Positions 10,364-19,393 of a stretch of 64,000 nt of DNA are shown here, in pieces. Each line of letters begins with the position of its first letter. Position 1 is the stretch's first letter. The DNA comes from Microbacterium oxydans (GTDB taxonomy: Bacteria; Actinomycetota; Actinomycetes; Actinomycetales; Microbacteriaceae), in contig NZ_CP092891.1 in the NCBI RefSeq assembly GCF_026559675.1, positions 2,914,001 to 2,978,000 on the forward strand, written 5' to 3'. The notes beneath the pieces were generated by a model. The model saw only the letters and a list, made by a program, of their open reading frames with translations, was not told the origin of the DNA and did not search any database. The position numbers and the translations under genes were made by a program.

Positions 10364-11193
10364 TCAGGCCTTCCGCATGTAGGCCCGCACGGTGAGCGGC
10401 GCGAAGATCGCGACGATCACGGCCGCGCCGAGGAGCGAGATCCAGGCGTCGGCGCCGAAGACGCCGTTGTTGACGATCTCCCGCACCGCCGTCACCAGGT
10501 GCGAGACCGGGTTGATGTTCACGAAGCCCTGAAGCCACCCCGGCATGGTGTCGACGGGGACGAACGCGTTCGAGAGGAACGTGAGCGGGAACAGCACGAG
10601 CATCGAGATGCCCTGCACGCTCGACGCCGTGCGCGCGATCACTCCGAAGAAGGCGAAGATCCAGCTGATCGCCCACGAGCACGCGATCACGAGCAGTCCG
10701 GCGCCGATGACCGCGCCGATGCCGCCTTCCGGGCGCAGACCCATGATGAAGCCCATCGTGAAGGTGAGCGTGGTGGCGATCGCATAGCGGATCGTGTCGG
10801 CCAGCAGCGCCCCGGAGAGCGGGGCGATGCGGGCGATGGGCAGCGACCGGAAGCGGTCGAACACCCCCTTGTCCATGTCCTCACGCAGCTGGGTGCCGGT
10901 GACGACCGAGGTGGTGATGACCGTCTGCACGAGGATGCCCGGGATGATCGTGGGCAGGTACGAGGCCACGTCCCCCGAGATCGCCCCGCCGAAGATGTAC
11001 GTGAACATGAGCGTGAAGATGATCGGCTGCAGCGTGACGTCGAACAGCTGCTCGGGCGTGCGCCGGATCTTCACGAGTCCGCGATACGCCATCGTGAGCG
11101 TGTTCTGCACGGTCTGGACGATGCTGGTGTGGTTCTTGAGTCGGCGCTCCGACGCGGGGACGATCATCCGGCGCGGAGCTTCGGCGATGGCGC

Positions 11194-11197
<4 letters not shown>
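10364..11197 (-). CDS. ABC-2 type permease, DrrB-like
   Basis: This 277-residue membrane subunit has about six helices, beginning around VQTVQNTLTMAYRGLVKIRR and including LQPIIFTLMFTYIFGGAIS. It fits the ABC-2 permease family (daunorubicin DrrB, antibiotic and lipid exporters). ATG at 11197 overlaps the stop of the upstream ATPase gene by 4 nt (ATGA), so the two are translated together as one exporter. The substrate is unknown; DrrAB relatives export drugs, antibiotics or lipids. The length is normal. A nearby 17-bp palindrome upstream of the ATPase gene suggests repressor control. Confidence 0.9.
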
Positions 11198-12192
<995 letters not shown>

Positions 12193-12236
12193 GCCCACAG
12201 CATCCGCCGCCCCGCTTTCACGGCGCTGTCGTCGCG

Positions 12237-12253
12237 GTGACAGCGACTGTCAC
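12237..12253. promoter_or_regulatory. 17-bp palindrome upstream of the DrrAB-type exporter
   Basis: GTGACAG-CGA-CTGTCAC is a perfect inverted repeat with 7-nt arms, 45 nt before the ATPase start and 23 nt before the end of the next upstream gene. Its size suits a TetR- or MarR-family operator. No such regulator gene is adjacent. Confidence 0.5.
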
Positions 12254-12275
12254 GACGTCGGTGGGCGGCCGCGGC

Positions 12276-12923
12276 TCAGGGCAGATCGGGGTCGAACGGG
12301 GAGTCCAGGGACTCGGTCAGCTCCGCGAGCAGCGCCTCGATCTGCGGCTCGACGTGCTGGGAGATCGCCGCCTGGATGTGGATCCGGTGCCGCAGCAGGA
12401 TGCCGCAGATCTCGCGGCCGACCAGGTTCGCGTACTCGTCGGCGAGGGCGACCTCCTGGCGGAGGGCGATCTTCGCCTCCTCGGTGAGGGGCGGCAGCGC
12501 GGGCAGCGCGGCGGCGGAGTCGTCGGCGAGACCGGCGATCGTGAACAGGAACGGCGCCCCCGGAACGGGCTCCGGATCGAGAGGGAGACCGTCGAACTCG
12601 GGGTCGAGGTCTTCGGCGGGGCGGTAGCTGCGGGCGCGGTTGCGCGCGGCCTGCTGGTCGAGCTCGCGCTGCAGCATCGGGAGGTTGCGCGCCGTGTACT
12701 CCGCGACGGCATGGTCGACGATCGTCTTGATCCGCGTCGAGAGCCCGTGCTGCACGCCGTGCGGGGTGTTCGCGCCGATACCGGCCGCGGAGAGGATGGG
12801 AGAGCCGAGACAGCGGCGGCACGGCGCGACGCGGCCGCGGTGGGTCGCCGGCTCCCAGCGCGGCACCCAGCGCAACCAGGCTTCGACGGCCTGGTCCACC
12901 TGCGTCTCCAATGAGCGCTCCAC
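12276..12923 (-). CDS. Conserved hypothetical cytosolic protein
   Basis: I do not recognise a family. The frame runs further upstream, but GTG at 12923 is preceded by TACGCT (12930-12935) with 6 nt between, the leaderless arrangement seen at many genes here. The product is then 215 residues. It has one Cys pair (APCRRC near residue 30), a helical middle (IVDHAVAEYTARNLPMLQRE) and a helical acidic end (EICGILLRHRIHIQAAIS). No signal peptide or membrane helix is seen. It lies on the same strand as the exporter genes and the membrane-protein gene, with a palindrome between it and the exporter, so it is probably a separate transcript. Confidence 0.6.
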   Translation of the reverse strand: MERSLETQVDQAVEAWLRWVPRWEPATHRGRVAPCRRCLGSPILSAAGIGANTPHGVQHGLSTRIKTIVDHAVAEYTARNLPMLQRELDQQAARNRARSYRPAEDLDPEFDGLPLDPEPVPGAPFLFTIAGLADDSAAALPALPPLTEEAKIALRQEVALADEYANLVGREICGILLRHRIHIQAAISQHVEPQIEALLAELTESLDSPFDPDLP

Positions 12924-13014
12924 CCCACCAGCGTACGGCGCGTCGCCCGTCACCGTCGCGATTTCCCGCGTCTCGGCGGGGCGACCCGCTCCGGTGCGAG
13001 TCGGCGCCGCGAGG

Positions 13015-13446
13015 TCATTCCTCCTCGTCGCGCTCCCACGGCCAGCGCGGATGCTCGGCGCGGGTGCGACGGAGGGCGATGCCACCCCACGCGGCGATCA
13101 GCCCGGCCGTCACCAGGATCGCACTCGCGCCACCGCGGACCAGATCGCCGACCACCGCTGTCGCGAGGACGATGCCCGAGCCGGTGAGCACCACGAGCCA
13201 CACCGCGATCAGGTGGGCGAGCGCGGCGAGCAGGCTGATGGCGATGGTCGCCACGTACGACGGGCGGTGACGGCGCAGCGTCGACCACAGCATGAGCCCG
13301 AACACCACGACGGCGACGGCCATGCCGATCACCCCGGGTGCCTGCCCCAGATCCGGCACCGCGATGATGTCGGTGTCGGTGGCCACGCTCAGCGCGCCGA
13401 GCCCGAACACCGCGAGGGCGAAGTAGCTGATGGTGGCCAGAGCCAC
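13015..13446 (-). CDS. Small four-helix membrane protein of unknown function
   Basis: The predicted product is 143 residues with four hydrophobic segments (residues about 2-22, 38-53, 65-90 and 96-122) and a short charged tail ending WPWERDEEE. GTG 13446 is the only plausible start after the terminator at 13462-13491, which belongs to the gene upstream. The frame is open a few codons further without a start codon. It is presumably an inner-membrane protein. Nothing points to a specific job. Confidence 0.6.
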   Translation of the reverse strand: MALATISYFALAVFGLGALSVATDTDIIAVPDLGQAPGVIGMAVAVVVFGLMLWSTLRRHRPSYVATIAISLLAALAHLIAVWLVVLTGSGIVLATAVVGDLVRGGASAILVTAGLIAAWGGIALRRTRAEHPRWPWERDEEE

Positions 13447-13461
13447 GGCGAGGACAGCGGA

Positions 13462-13491
13462 AACCCCCGCGGACTCGGGCCCGCGGGGGTT
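13462..13491 (-). terminator. Terminator after the acidic membrane protein gene
   Basis: AACCCCCGCGG pairs perfectly with CCGCGGGGGTT (11 bp, 8-nt loop), 20 nt after the stop of the 13512-14540 gene, with TTTCC following on the minus strand. Confidence 0.7.
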
Positions 13492-13511
13492 CGGCGTGGT
13501 GGAGTTCGTGA

Positions 13512-14540
13512 TTACCTCGGCAGAGTCGGACCGGCTTCGAGCGTCCGCTCATACTCGCGCTGGGCCTCGGCGTTCAGCTCGGTCTTGCGGGCGCCGCTGC
13601 GGGAGACCCAGGCGCCGAACCAGATGGTCAGCTCACGGGCGAACACGAAGGCGGCGATGGCCAGCGGTGCCAGCAGCTGCTCGCCGACCAGGTCGAGGCC
13701 CTGGGAGGCGGTGAGCTTCCAGAAGGGCGCCTCGAACAACTGTCCGAGGATGTGCCCCGCGTAGGCGATGACGCCGACGATGATGCCGAACACGACCCAC
13801 AGGCCCCAGCGGCCGCGGTTGATGATCGCGCCGAGAAGCCAGAAGCCGAGGAAGAAGACCACGACGGGCGTCCAGTATCCCCACGTGGTCAGCGGCGCGA
13901 GAGCGGCTTCGCCGATGTTCTCGCCGCTCACGTCGCCGGCGATCGCGCCGAAGCCGAGCGCCGCTCCGAGGTACAGGACGGCGAAGACGAGGGTGGCGAG
14001 CAGCCCGATCAGGCCGGCGGTGCCGCGGTTGCCGCGGTCGCGGGGCGGCTCGGGGGCCTGCACGAAGATCGGCTGCGGCTGGGAGGCGGATGCGGCGACC
14101 AGCGGCTCGGACGGGACGATGCGCGTCTCGACCTCGTCACCGTACTGCGCGTAGGGCGTGCCCGTCATGCCCGAGCCCTCGTGGCCGAACGGGACGGGGG
14201 CGGCGACGCTCGCCTCGGGGTAGAAGGACGACGAGTCGACCTCCTCCTCGCGCGGCGCTTCGGTCCACGGACGCGGTTCCTCCTCCGGCACGGAGGACGC
14301 GGCGGGAGGCGGCGGCGCGAACGTGCCGGGGTGATCGCGCTCGGCGGCTTCGAACGCGGCGAGGTCGGGATCGATGGTCTTGTCTGCGGCGGCGTCGGTC
14401 GGCTCGCCCTCCGGCGGGCCGACGGTGCCGGGAACGTCTGCACCCGCGGCCGCGGCGGCGTCGAGACCGGCGTTCGCGCTGCCGACGACGTCGTCGACGT
14501 CAGCCGGCTTCTCGGGCTGGGGAGCGTCGGGGTCACTCAT
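13512..14540 (-). CDS. Membrane protein with long acidic, proline-rich N-terminus
   Basis: The product is 342 residues. Residues 1-170 are low-complexity, rich in Asp, Glu, Ala and Pro and probably disordered. They are followed by four transmembrane segments at about 175-200, 221-241, 246-268 and 284-312, and a short charged C-terminus. The layout resembles actinobacterial envelope proteins of unknown function; I do not recognise the family. GAGAGG lies shortly before ATG, and TACCCT about 35 nt upstream may be its -10 box. It is transcribed alone, ending at a clear terminator. Confidence 0.7.
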   Translation of the reverse strand: MSDPDAPQPEKPADVDDVVGSANAGLDAAAAAGADVPGTVGPPEGEPTDAAADKTIDPDLAAFEAAERDHPGTFAPPPPAASSVPEEEPRPWTEAPREEEVDSSSFYPEASVAAPVPFGHEGSGMTGTPYAQYGDEVETRIVPSEPLVAASASQPQPIFVQAPEPPRDRGNRGTAGLIGLLATLVFAVLYLGAALGFGAIAGDVSGENIGEAALAPLTTWGYWTPVVVFFLGFWLLGAIINRGRWGLWVVFGIIVGVIAYAGHILGQLFEAPFWKLTASQGLDLVGEQLLAPLAIAAFVFARELTIWFGAWVSRSGARKTELNAEAQREYERTLEAGPTLPR

Positions 14541-14654
14541 GGGGTGCGCCTCTCATCGGATGTGTGCATTGTGAGGGTACCGCCGGGCCGACGACCGCTC
14601 CCGCAGGCGTGCCGACGTGTCGTCATACGCGGTTCCCCGCGCGGTCCCGCGTGC

Positions 14655-14807
14655 TCAGGGAAGGGCGCTGCGCAACGCGGTGCCGGCGAACTCCGCGAGC
14701 ACCGGGAGCATGGGAAGGGACAGCCAGATGAGCGCCCCGATGATGCCGACGCACACGATGCCGGCGAACCAGCTCATCCCGAGGTTGCGCCCTCCGACCC
14801 GTGCCAT
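14655..14807 (-). CDS. 50-residue single-helix membrane protein
   Basis: This short frame encodes MARVGGRNLGMSWFAG, a hydrophobic stretch to about residue 40, and an end at ALRSALP. ATG 14807 is preceded by TAGCGT (14815-14820) with 7 nt between, a leaderless start, so this small gene is likely to be real. It has one clear membrane helix (about 12-32) and a hydrophobic second half. Its function is unknown. Confidence 0.6.
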   Translation of the reverse strand: MARVGGRNLGMSWFAGIVCVGIIGALIWLSLPMLPVLAEFAGTALRSALP

Positions 14808-14856
14808 GACTCCCACGCTAGGGCCGATGGCGTGCGGTGCGCGGGCGCAACGCCGA

Positions 14857-15510
14857 TCAGCGGGCGGAGCGACCCCGGAGCCGCCAGAGCAACCACAGAC
14901 CGGATGCCGGGATGAGGAGGAGCCCGAGCCCCATCGCCCCGATCCAGATGACGTCGTACCACGCAGGCACGAGCGGGTTCGCGGCCGGCGGGGTGCCCGT
15001 CCCCGAGGACCTGCCGGTCGACTCCCACGCGGCGAAGCCGGCCATCGTCATGAGCAGGAGCAGCGACAGCGTGCCCACCACGAACGGCACGACGATCGCG
15101 ACGACCTTCTCCCAGGTCTTCCAGAGCGAGCTCAGGCTGACCAGCACGGCGCCCACGAACCACCCGACGATCGGGAGCACGATCCCGCCGAAGCTGAGGG
15201 TCAGGGCCGCGGCGATCGCGAATCCGCGCGTCGAGGTCGTCGCCGGACGCGGCGCGGACGAGGCCGTCATGGGCGCCGCGACCACGACCGGAGGCAGGGA
15301 CGGCACCTCGTCCTGCGCCTCGCGGGCGATGGCCACCGGATCCCCCAGCTGGGCGATGCGCGCGGCGGTCGCGTCGGCGTCGAGCCCGTCGAGCTCCTCC
15401 ACGATGCCCCCGCGGATGTCGGAGGCGACACCGTGCGGCAGCCCGCGCATGGCCTCGTCGAGGCGCGCGAGGTACTCCTCGCGCAGGGTGTCTGCGGTGA
15501 TCTGTGTCAT
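14857..15510 (-). CDS. HAAS/DUF1700-like membrane protein paired with PadR
   Basis: The 217-residue product starts MTQITADTLREEYLARLDEA. The first 70 residues are soluble and helical with the pattern IVEELDGL...RIAQLGDPVAIAREAQ, typical of the HAAS domain found beside PadR regulators. Four membrane helices follow (about 95-117, 122-150, 175-200 and near the end). ATG 15510 overlaps the padR stop (ATGA), so the two are translationally coupled. Known HAAS/PadR pairs act in membrane signalling or sporulation-type control; the target here is unknown. Confidence 0.75.
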   Translation of the reverse strand: MTQITADTLREEYLARLDEAMRGLPHGVASDIRGGIVEELDGLDADATAARIAQLGDPVAIAREAQDEVPSLPPVVVAAPMTASSAPRPATTSTRGFAIAAALTLSFGGIVLPIVGWFVGAVLVSLSSLWKTWEKVVAIVVPFVVGTLSLLLLMTMAGFAAWESTGRSSGTGTPPAANPLVPAWYDVIWIGAMGLGLLLIPASGLWLLWRLRGRSAR

Positions 15511-15839
15511 GGTCGTCCCTCTCCGACGATGCCCGTGACGACACGGGCGAACGGTGTCCACTGCGCGCGGAAGCGCTCGAGCTGCTCGATCCCGGCTTCC
15601 GTGAGCCGGTAATACTTGCGCACGGGCCCGCTCTCGGACGGCAGGTCGAACGTGCTGACCCAGCCGTTGTCCCGCAGCCTTCCCAGCAGCGGGTAGAGCG
15701 TGCCGATGCTCGCGATCAGCCCGGCGCCGCTGAGCGCGTCCGCGAGCTGCCAGCCGTACATCGGCTCGCGCGAGAGGAGACCGAGCACGCAGTACTCGAC
15801 CACTCCCTTGCGCATCTGGGCGCCGATGTCAGCTGTCAT
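15507..15839 (-). CDS. PadR-family transcriptional regulator
   Basis: This 110-residue winged-helix protein has the PadR signature: MRKGVVEYCVLGLLSREPMY, then IGTLYPLLGRLRDNGWV and PVRKYYRLTEAG. I chose ATG 15839; an upstream TTG in frame is less likely. A perfect 14-bp palindrome covers the start codon, a likely self-repression site. It is the first gene of a two-gene unit with the HAAS-like membrane protein. Confidence 0.9.
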   Translation of the reverse strand: MTADIGAQMRKGVVEYCVLGLLSREPMYGWQLADALSGAGLIASIGTLYPLLGRLRDNGWVSTFDLPSESGPVRKYYRLTEAGIEQLERFRAQWTPFARVVTGIVGEGRP

Positions 15840-15847
15840 GCATGACA
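15834..15847. promoter_or_regulatory. Palindrome over the padR start (likely autoregulatory operator)
   Basis: TGTCATGCATGACA is a perfect 14-bp palindrome that includes the padR start codon and abuts TACCTT (15847-15852), a possible -10 box. PadR proteins often repress their own operon through such repeats. Confidence 0.55.
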
Positions 15848-15883
15848 AGGTAGCATGCCAGGCAAGCTAGTGGGAAGCCCGCT

Positions 15884-16741
15884 TCACCACCGGGACGGCG
15901 GGGCGCTCTCGATCTCGTAGGGGTCGCCGTACACCGACCAGCGCAACGGCGGATCGAGCGAGAGGTTGCCGGCGTCGAGGAACGTCCGCTGCGCGGTGTC
16001 GATCCGGCTGGTGTCCTCGTGCGCCGCCTCGGCGCGCATCTCGTCGGCGCGCGCGTCGAGGAAGGCGTGGAGATAGGCGACCTGGTCGCCGCCGTCCGCC
16101 GGGGTCGCCTGCGCGCGCAGGGCCGCGTCGCGGATCGATGCGAAGCCGGAATCGCCGTGCATCACCATCGCATCGAAGTAGATGAACTGTCCGAGCACGC
16201 CGAGCCCGTCGGAGAGCGCCTGTCCGACCGCGGGCTCGAAGTACAGCCGATCCACCTCGTCGCGCTGCGCCTGCTGGAATGCTGGCTGAGCGGCCTCTGC
16301 ACGCCATGCCTCCTCGAACGCCTCGCCGAGACCCTCGTGCGAGTCGGTGCCGTCCACCGCCCGGAGCGCGGGCAGGAACTCCGCGAGTCGGTTGTCCGGC
16401 GCCTTCTCCGTGTAGCGCTCGACGAGCATGAGCATGTCGTGCGTGCCGGAGGTGAAGCCCACCAGTCCGCCGGTGTAGCCCCGCTCGTCGCCGATGTCCT
16501 CGATGTAGTCGTAGCGGTCGTACCAGGCGAGTGTGGAGTTCTCCGCCGAGGCGACGAGCTCCATCGCGATCTCGCGCTTGACGGGATCCCGCAGCGTGAC
16601 GGCGGCGGCCGCGGCACCGCGGGCCGTCGCCCACACGGCGACTCCCCCGGCGGCGAGGACGACGACCGCCAGGACCACGACCAGCGCGATCAGGCCACGT
16701 CGGCGGGGAGGAGCTGCGGAGGCGGACGGATGCGGGGTCAT
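15884..16741 (-). CDS. GH46 chitosanase, exported or membrane-anchored
   Basis: This 285-residue endo-chitosanase is predicted to hydrolyse beta-1,4-glucosamine chains outside the membrane. Residues 17-40 form one hydrophobic helix after PPRRR, a signal peptide or anchor. The catalytic domain starts near residue 55 and follows family 46 closely: SAENSTLAWYDRYDYIEDIG with the likely acid Glu67, then GDERGYTGG with the likely base Asp85. FQQAQRDEVDRLYF and the end LDPPLRWSVYGDPYEIES also match. ATG 16741 is preceded by TACGAT with 6 nt between, so it has its own leaderless promoter despite lying 37 nt after the sugar transporter operon. That neighbourhood may link chitosan cleavage to sugar uptake. 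Confidence 0.92.
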   Translation of the reverse strand: MTPHPSASAAPPRRRGLIALVVVLAVVVLAAGGVAVWATARGAAAAAVTLRDPVKREIAMELVASAENSTLAWYDRYDYIEDIGDERGYTGGLVGFTSGTHDMLMLVERYTEKAPDNRLAEFLPALRAVDGTDSHEGLGEAFEEAWRAEAAQPAFQQAQRDEVDRLYFEPAVGQALSDGLGVLGQFIYFDAMVMHGDSGFASIRDAALRAQATPADGGDQVAYLHAFLDARADEMRAEAAHEDTSRIDTAQRTFLDAGNLSLDPPLRWSVYGDPYEIESAPPSRW

Positions 16742-16778
16742 CCACGCATCGTAGACAACCCCGCCGTGCGTCGTGCGA

Positions 16779-17717
16779 TCAGCCCTTCGTCGCGCCGGCC
16801 GTCAGCCCGCCGACGATGTACTTCTGCAGGAAGAGGAACAGGATCATGACGGGGATCGCGGCCATGACGGCGCCGGCCGAGAAGGCCGACCAGTCCGCGT
16901 AACGCGGGTTCGCCACCAGCTTGGTCAGTCCGACGACGAGCGTCTGCTGATCCACATCGACGAGCATCACGCTCGCGATGACGTACTCGTTGACCGTTCC
17001 GATGAAGGACAGGAGCCCGACCACCGCGAGGATCGGTGCGACCAGACGCAGGATGATCGTGAAGAAGATCCGCGCATGGCCGGCGCCGTCGATGCGGGCG
17101 GCCTCGTCGATCTCCTTCGGGATCGTGTTGAAGAACCCGTACATCAGGTAGGTGTTCACGCCGAGCGCGCCGCCGAGGTACACCAGGATCAGACCCGTGT
17201 GCGTGTTCAGTCCGATGGCGGGGAACCAGTCCCCCAGCGTCGACATGAGCAGGAAGATCGCGACCACGGCGAGCAGCTGCGGGAACATCTGCACCACCAC
17301 GATCGTCACCAGTCCGACGCGACGCCCGGCGAACCGCATGCGCGAGAAGGCATATGCCGCACAGGCGCCGATGAAGACCGTGACGGCTCCGGTGACCACG
17401 GCGATCAGCAGGGTGTTGAGGAACCAGGTCCCGTAGGGGTTCTGCGGGTCGCTCAGGATGCGCACGTAGCTGTCGATGCCGATCGCGGAGAACAGCTGGT
17501 TCGAGCCGGTCAGCGTCCCCTTCGGATTCAGCGACGCCGAAACCACGTACAGCAGGGGGAACAGGGCGAAGGCGCTCACGACGATCGCGACGACGTGTCG
17601 CCATCCGGTGTCGGCGAACCAGGCGCCGAAGCTGCGGCGACGCGGAGCGAGGCGCTGCAGGTCGATGTCGGCGGGAGTGGCGGCGGAGCGGGTGGTGGCG
17701 GGGCCGGCGGTGCTCAT
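16779..17717 (-). CDS. malG: Sugar ABC transporter permease, MalG type
   Basis: This 312-residue inner-membrane permease has six helices and the cytoplasmic EAA loop (KEIDEAARIDGAG), which docks the ATPase. The C-terminus LQKYIVGGLTAGATKG is typical of MalG. It starts 1 nt after the malF-type gene stop, so expression is coupled. The import ATPase is not in this window; a shared MsiK-like ATPase elsewhere is usual in actinobacteria. The substrate is inferred as maltose/maltodextrin from the MalF size and operators, but chitooligosaccharides are possible given the adjacent chitosanase. Confidence 0.9.
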   Translation of the reverse strand: MSTAGPATTRSAATPADIDLQRLAPRRRSFGAWFADTGWRHVVAIVVSAFALFPLLYVVSASLNPKGTLTGSNQLFSAIGIDSYVRILSDPQNPYGTWFLNTLLIAVVTGAVTVFIGACAAYAFSRMRFAGRRVGLVTIVVVQMFPQLLAVVAIFLLMSTLGDWFPAIGLNTHTGLILVYLGGALGVNTYLMYGFFNTIPKEIDEAARIDGAGHARIFFTIILRLVAPILAVVGLLSFIGTVNEYVIASVMLVDVDQQTLVVGLTKLVANPRYADWSAFSAGAVMAAIPVMILFLFLQKYIVGGLTAGATKG

Positions 17718-17718
17718 G

Positions 17719-19323
17719 TCAGTTCAGCTCCTCGAGGGCCTTGGTCTTGCGGAAGCTGATGATCGAGATGGTCGCGACCACGATGAAGATCAGGATGGTG
17801 AACGCCGAAGCCAGGCCGTAGTCACGGGTCTGCCCGGTGAAGGCCACCTTGTAGACCATCGAGATCAGGATGTCGGTGTGCCCGACGGGGATGGACACGT
17901 CGCTGAAGCGCGGCCCGCCGTTGGTGAGCATGTAGATCAGGTTGAAGTTGTTGAAGTTGAACGCGAACGACGAGATCAGCAGCGGGGCGACGGTGACGAG
18001 CAGGAGCGGGAGCTTGATCCGGCGGAAGACCTGCCACGGGTTCGCGCCGTCCATGACGGCCGCCTCGTTCACATCCTCCGGGATGCCCTGCAGGGCGCCC
18101 ATGCAGACGAGGAACATGTACGGGAAGCCGAGCCAGAGGTTCACGAGCAGCACCGACACCTTGGCCAGCGTCGGATCCGTCAGCCACGGGATGGCGGCTC
18201 CGCCGAAGATGACCTGGTTGATGAAGCCGAAGCTCTCGTTCATCATGCCGGCCCAGACGAGGGCCGAGAGGAAGGCGGGGAACGCGTACGGGAGGATCAG
18301 GATGATCCGGTAGCCGTTGCGGAACCGCATCCGCGTGTTGTTGAAGACGAGTGCCAGCAGGAGCCCGAGGAAGAACGTCGTCGCGACCGAGATCAGTGCG
18401 AACGCGAAGGTCCACAGCGTCACCGAGATGAGCGGCCCGCGGATCGAGGAGTCGGTGACCGCGCGCACGAAGTTGTCGAAGCCGACGGTGGTCTGCCAGC
18501 CGGGCAGCAGCTGCTCCCCGTCCTCCGCCGTGAAGGCTCCGTCGCCCGTGTCCGCGTAGACCGTCCCCGTGGTGCTGTCGGTGATCGTGTCGGCGGCCGC
18601 GTCGTACTCGAGCGTCGAGACGTACAGGTAGCCCTTCTGCCCGTCCGGCGCGCGCAGACTGCCGTCGTTCGGGTCGTCGCTGAACGGAACCGACAGCTGC
18701 TCCAGCTCGCTGGAGAGGGTGAAGACGGTGGCGAGCGGGAGCGTCGTCCACCCGTCGACCGCGACTGCCTGGCCGCCCTCGAACTCGGCGTCGACGTCCG
18801 CCAGCGGCTGCTCGGCCGTGCCGAGGAGAGCATCGCCCGACTCCGGGTCGGTCACGAGCAGACCGTAGGTGCCGAACTGCTCGACAACCTTCACCGGGTA
18901 CGTCGGCGAGTCCTCGACCCGCTCCTGCGCCGAGGCGAGGAGCGAGGAGATCGCCTGGTCCTTGGTGCCGTTGTGACCGGTGCCGTAGTTCGTGAACCCG
19001 ATGTAGCCGGTGTAGAGCAGTGTGAACACCTGGAACACGATCAGGAAGATGATGCCGGGCGTCAGGTACTTCGCCGCGATGCGCTTGCGGGAGAAGTAGA
19101 TGTAGTTGACGAGGATCGCGACCGCGACGACGATGCCGAGGATCAGCCATTCCTGATGCAGGAAGAGCACGAACGCGGCGTAGAGGGCGATCGCGTCGAC
19201 GATGGCCAGCAGGATGATCTTGAGCAGCATCCAGCCGATCGGGCCGGATGCGGCCTCCGCGATCTTCGCGGCCTGTCGCTGGCGTCGGGTCGGAGGAGCG
19301 GTGCGCTCTTCGGTGTCTGTCAT
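17719..19323 (-). CDS. malF: Sugar ABC transporter permease, MalF type
   Basis: The 534-residue permease has early helices (residues about 30-90), then a large extracytoplasmic loop (roughly 100-270, with FGTYGLLVTDPESGDALLG) like the P2 loop that contacts the binding protein in MalF. The permease core follows, with the EAA motif EDVNEAAVMDGANP. The large loop favours the maltose-type subfamily over the shorter general sugar permeases. ATG 19323 is 71 nt after malE, and a 12-bp hairpin lies in that gap. The gene is co-transcribed with malE and malG. Confidence 0.9.
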   Translation of the reverse strand: MTDTEERTAPPTRRQRQAAKIAEAASGPIGWMLLKIILLAIVDAIALYAAFVLFLHQEWLILGIVVAVAILVNYIYFSRKRIAAKYLTPGIIFLIVFQVFTLLYTGYIGFTNYGTGHNGTKDQAISSLLASAQERVEDSPTYPVKVVEQFGTYGLLVTDPESGDALLGTAEQPLADVDAEFEGGQAVAVDGWTTLPLATVFTLSSELEQLSVPFSDDPNDGSLRAPDGQKGYLYVSTLEYDAAADTITDSTTGTVYADTGDGAFTAEDGEQLLPGWQTTVGFDNFVRAVTDSSIRGPLISVTLWTFAFALISVATTFFLGLLLALVFNNTRMRFRNGYRIILILPYAFPAFLSALVWAGMMNESFGFINQVIFGGAAIPWLTDPTLAKVSVLLVNLWLGFPYMFLVCMGALQGIPEDVNEAAVMDGANPWQVFRRIKLPLLLVTVAPLLISSFAFNFNNFNLIYMLTNGGPRFSDVSIPVGHTDILISMVYKVAFTGQTRDYGLASAFTILIFIVVATISIISFRKTKALEELN

Positions 19324-19340
19324 GTCGTCCTCGTCATGAT

Positions 19341-19376
19341 CCGGCCGGGGCGGCGGAATCCGCTCGCCCCGGCCGG
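19341..19376 (-). other. Intercistronic hairpin between malE and malF
   Basis: CCGGCCGGGGCG pairs perfectly with CGCCCCGGCCGG (12 bp). It lies 17 nt after the malE stop. Such hairpins stabilise the binding-protein message or cause partial termination, giving more MalE than permease. Confidence 0.6.
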
Positions 19377-19393
19377 GTCTGTGCGCTGTGTCG

